DNA of 13,902 bases from Acidobacteriota bacterium (GTDB lineage Bacteria > Acidobacteriota > Vicinamibacteria > Vicinamibacterales > UBA823): positions 2,586 to 16,487 of the forward strand of contig DODG01000011.1 in the NCBI GenBank assembly GCA_003509065.1. The letters run 5' to 3'. Positions 12,967 through 13,902 of this stretch are shown piece by piece. The notes beneath the pieces were generated by a model. That model made no database searches, was not told the origin of the DNA, and saw only the letters and a list, made by a program, of their open reading frames with translations. Made by a program: the position numbers and the translations under genes. The first letter of the stretch is position 1. Each line of letters opens with the position of its first letter.

Positions 12967-13902
12967 TCATTGGAAAAATCCATGAAGTTCAGCAGCAAGA
13001 GCTAGAATCAGCTCTCGACTTATCGTTCGTTCTACCAAGTCATCATATTCTTCAATATGGCCAGTGATAGCTGGTAGCAGTAGATGGTTAACATTGTCGA
13101 GTCGAATCTGTTTGACTTGCGCACGTTGGCTCCGTGCAAGCGCGAATTGCCTCAGTCGATCGGCATGTTCTGGGATAACTTGGTGGTCCAATGTACCGTG
13201 CGCGATGACGACAGGCTGGCGAGTTTCTTTGAGAACACTCCACGGGTCAAACGTTAAATAACTCCTGAACCAGGCAGTATCAGCTGATTGCCGCATCGCA
13301 AGTGGAATAGCATCCCAGCCACTGCCTGAAATAGCTGCGGCATGAATGTCTTGTTGTAATGCAATTTTCTCTTGCCGTTCGGCATCTGTAAGGGACATGC
13401 GCTGCAGCATTTGCTGTTGCTGCTCGAGTACGATCTCAGCACCAGATTTTGATGGAGCAGCAATTAATCCAAGTGCTGTTATACGTCTTTCTTTGGAGGC
13501 TGCCAGCATGGCGATCCATGCTCCGTCAGCATGCCCAACCACTGCGATATGTCGGTCATTGACATCATCTCTTCGACGAAGGTATTGGACCACGTCACGC
13601 ACGTCTCCCGCGTAATCATTCAATGTGGCAGTTTCGCTTCGGCCGCCACTTTGCCCAAATCCGCGTTTATCGTACCGGACAACGAGAAACCCTGCATCGG
13701 CCAATCCGGCAGCGAGTTGACCGAGAATAGGCACGCCAGACACCATTCCATCTCTATCCATGGGCACGGACCCAGGAACCAGGATCACGGCCGGCCATTT
13801 CGAGTTGTTAGTTGACTGGGTGTCCTTTGGATAGGTCAGCGTTGCGCCAAGATTAAACCCTGTCGCTGGAATGTGTACATCCTCGTCGTTTTCATTGTCG
13901 AC
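12967..13902 (-). CDS. alpha/beta hydrolase family protein, 5' end beyond the window, nucleophile Ser replaced by Ala
   Basis: A frame open from the right edge gives 311 visible residues; the true start lies outside. The GTG at 13788 is an internal valine, because the 38 upstream codons (ending STNNSKWPA) continue the fold without a stop. VPGSVPMDRDG and VVRYDKRGFGQSGG are typical of large, often secreted, acyl hydrolases of this family. The nucleophile elbow reads GHADGAW instead of GHSxGG; the Ala codon is at plus-strand 13528-13530. The other triad members look intact: Asp in HGTLDHQV and His in NVNHLL. A helical lid rich in Gln (LEQQQQMLQRM) lies between. As read it should lack normal esterase activity. 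A signal peptide cannot be checked. Confidence 0.78.
   Translation of the reverse strand, partial: VDNENDEDVHIPATGFNLGATLTYPKDTQSTNNSKWPAVILVPGSVPMDRDGMVSGVPILGQLAAGLADAGFLVVRYDKRGFGQSGGRSETATLNDYAGDVRDVVQYLRRRDDVNDRHIAVVGHADGAWIAMLAASKERRITALGLIAAPSKSGAEIVLEQQQQMLQRMSLTDAERQEKIALQQDIHAAAISGSGWDAIPLAMRQSADTAWFRSYLTFDPWSVLKETRQPVVIAHGTLDHQVIPEHADRLRQFALARSQRAQVKQIRLDNVNHLLLPAITGHIEEYDDLVERTISRELILALAAELHGFFQ

Overview
The window reads as an ordinary bacterial chromosome segment of middling GC. It holds 15 complete genes and one gene cut by the right edge, with no phage, transposon, CRISPR or RNA gene that I can see. Several proteins look like those of Acidobacteriota, perhaps a free-living, possibly marine Vicinamibacteria-like lineage. 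The clues are the HU-like protein with a VVKARIAKALKDAV-type tail, the short unimodular QueF, the alpha/beta hydrolase with a PGSxPxDRDG start, and the split three-gene transhydrogenase. That assignment is an inference from family resemblance, not a search result.

Layout. Positions 1-391 hold no gene. Positions 392-2451 (+) are a tight cluster: a ketopantoate reductase-family enzyme, a TauE/SafE-type membrane transporter starting at TTG, and a small DUF1634 membrane protein joined to it by a TGATG stop/start overlap. Positions 2462-3164 (-) are queF followed by a stand-alone Smr-domain gene, an apparent two-gene operon linked to tRNA modification and possibly mRNA or ribosome surveillance. 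At 3221-3637 (+) a strong sigma70-type promoter drives an HU/IHF-like protein. A 391-nt gap with several strong dyads follows (3638-4028). Positions 4029-6217 (+) are lpd and lipB, E3 of the lipoyl-dependent dehydrogenases and the enzyme that supplies the lipoyl precursor.

Positions 6294-7142 (-) encode a malate/lactate dehydrogenase homologue that keeps the nucleotide fold but seems to have lost most substrate-binding and catalytic residues. It is divergent from a classical SDR (7224-7949, +). A PLP-dependent threonine/serine dehydratase (7999-8967, -) is divergent from a metallo-beta-lactamase/glyoxalase II-like hydrolase (9018-9656, +), and their predicted -10 elements overlap. Positions 9707-12885 (-) are the proton-translocating transhydrogenase operon pntA1-pntA2-pntB, followed 3 nt later by a small FHA-domain gene. 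Positions 12967-13902 (-) are an alpha/beta hydrolase that enters from beyond the right edge and has Ala where the nucleophile Ser is expected.

Taken together this is mostly housekeeping redox and cofactor metabolism (NADPH supply, lipoate, pantothenate family, queuosine). I did not find a clear new system. The best leads are the degenerate dehydrogenase, the Ser-less hydrolase, the FHA gene in the pnt operon, and the structured gap before lpd.
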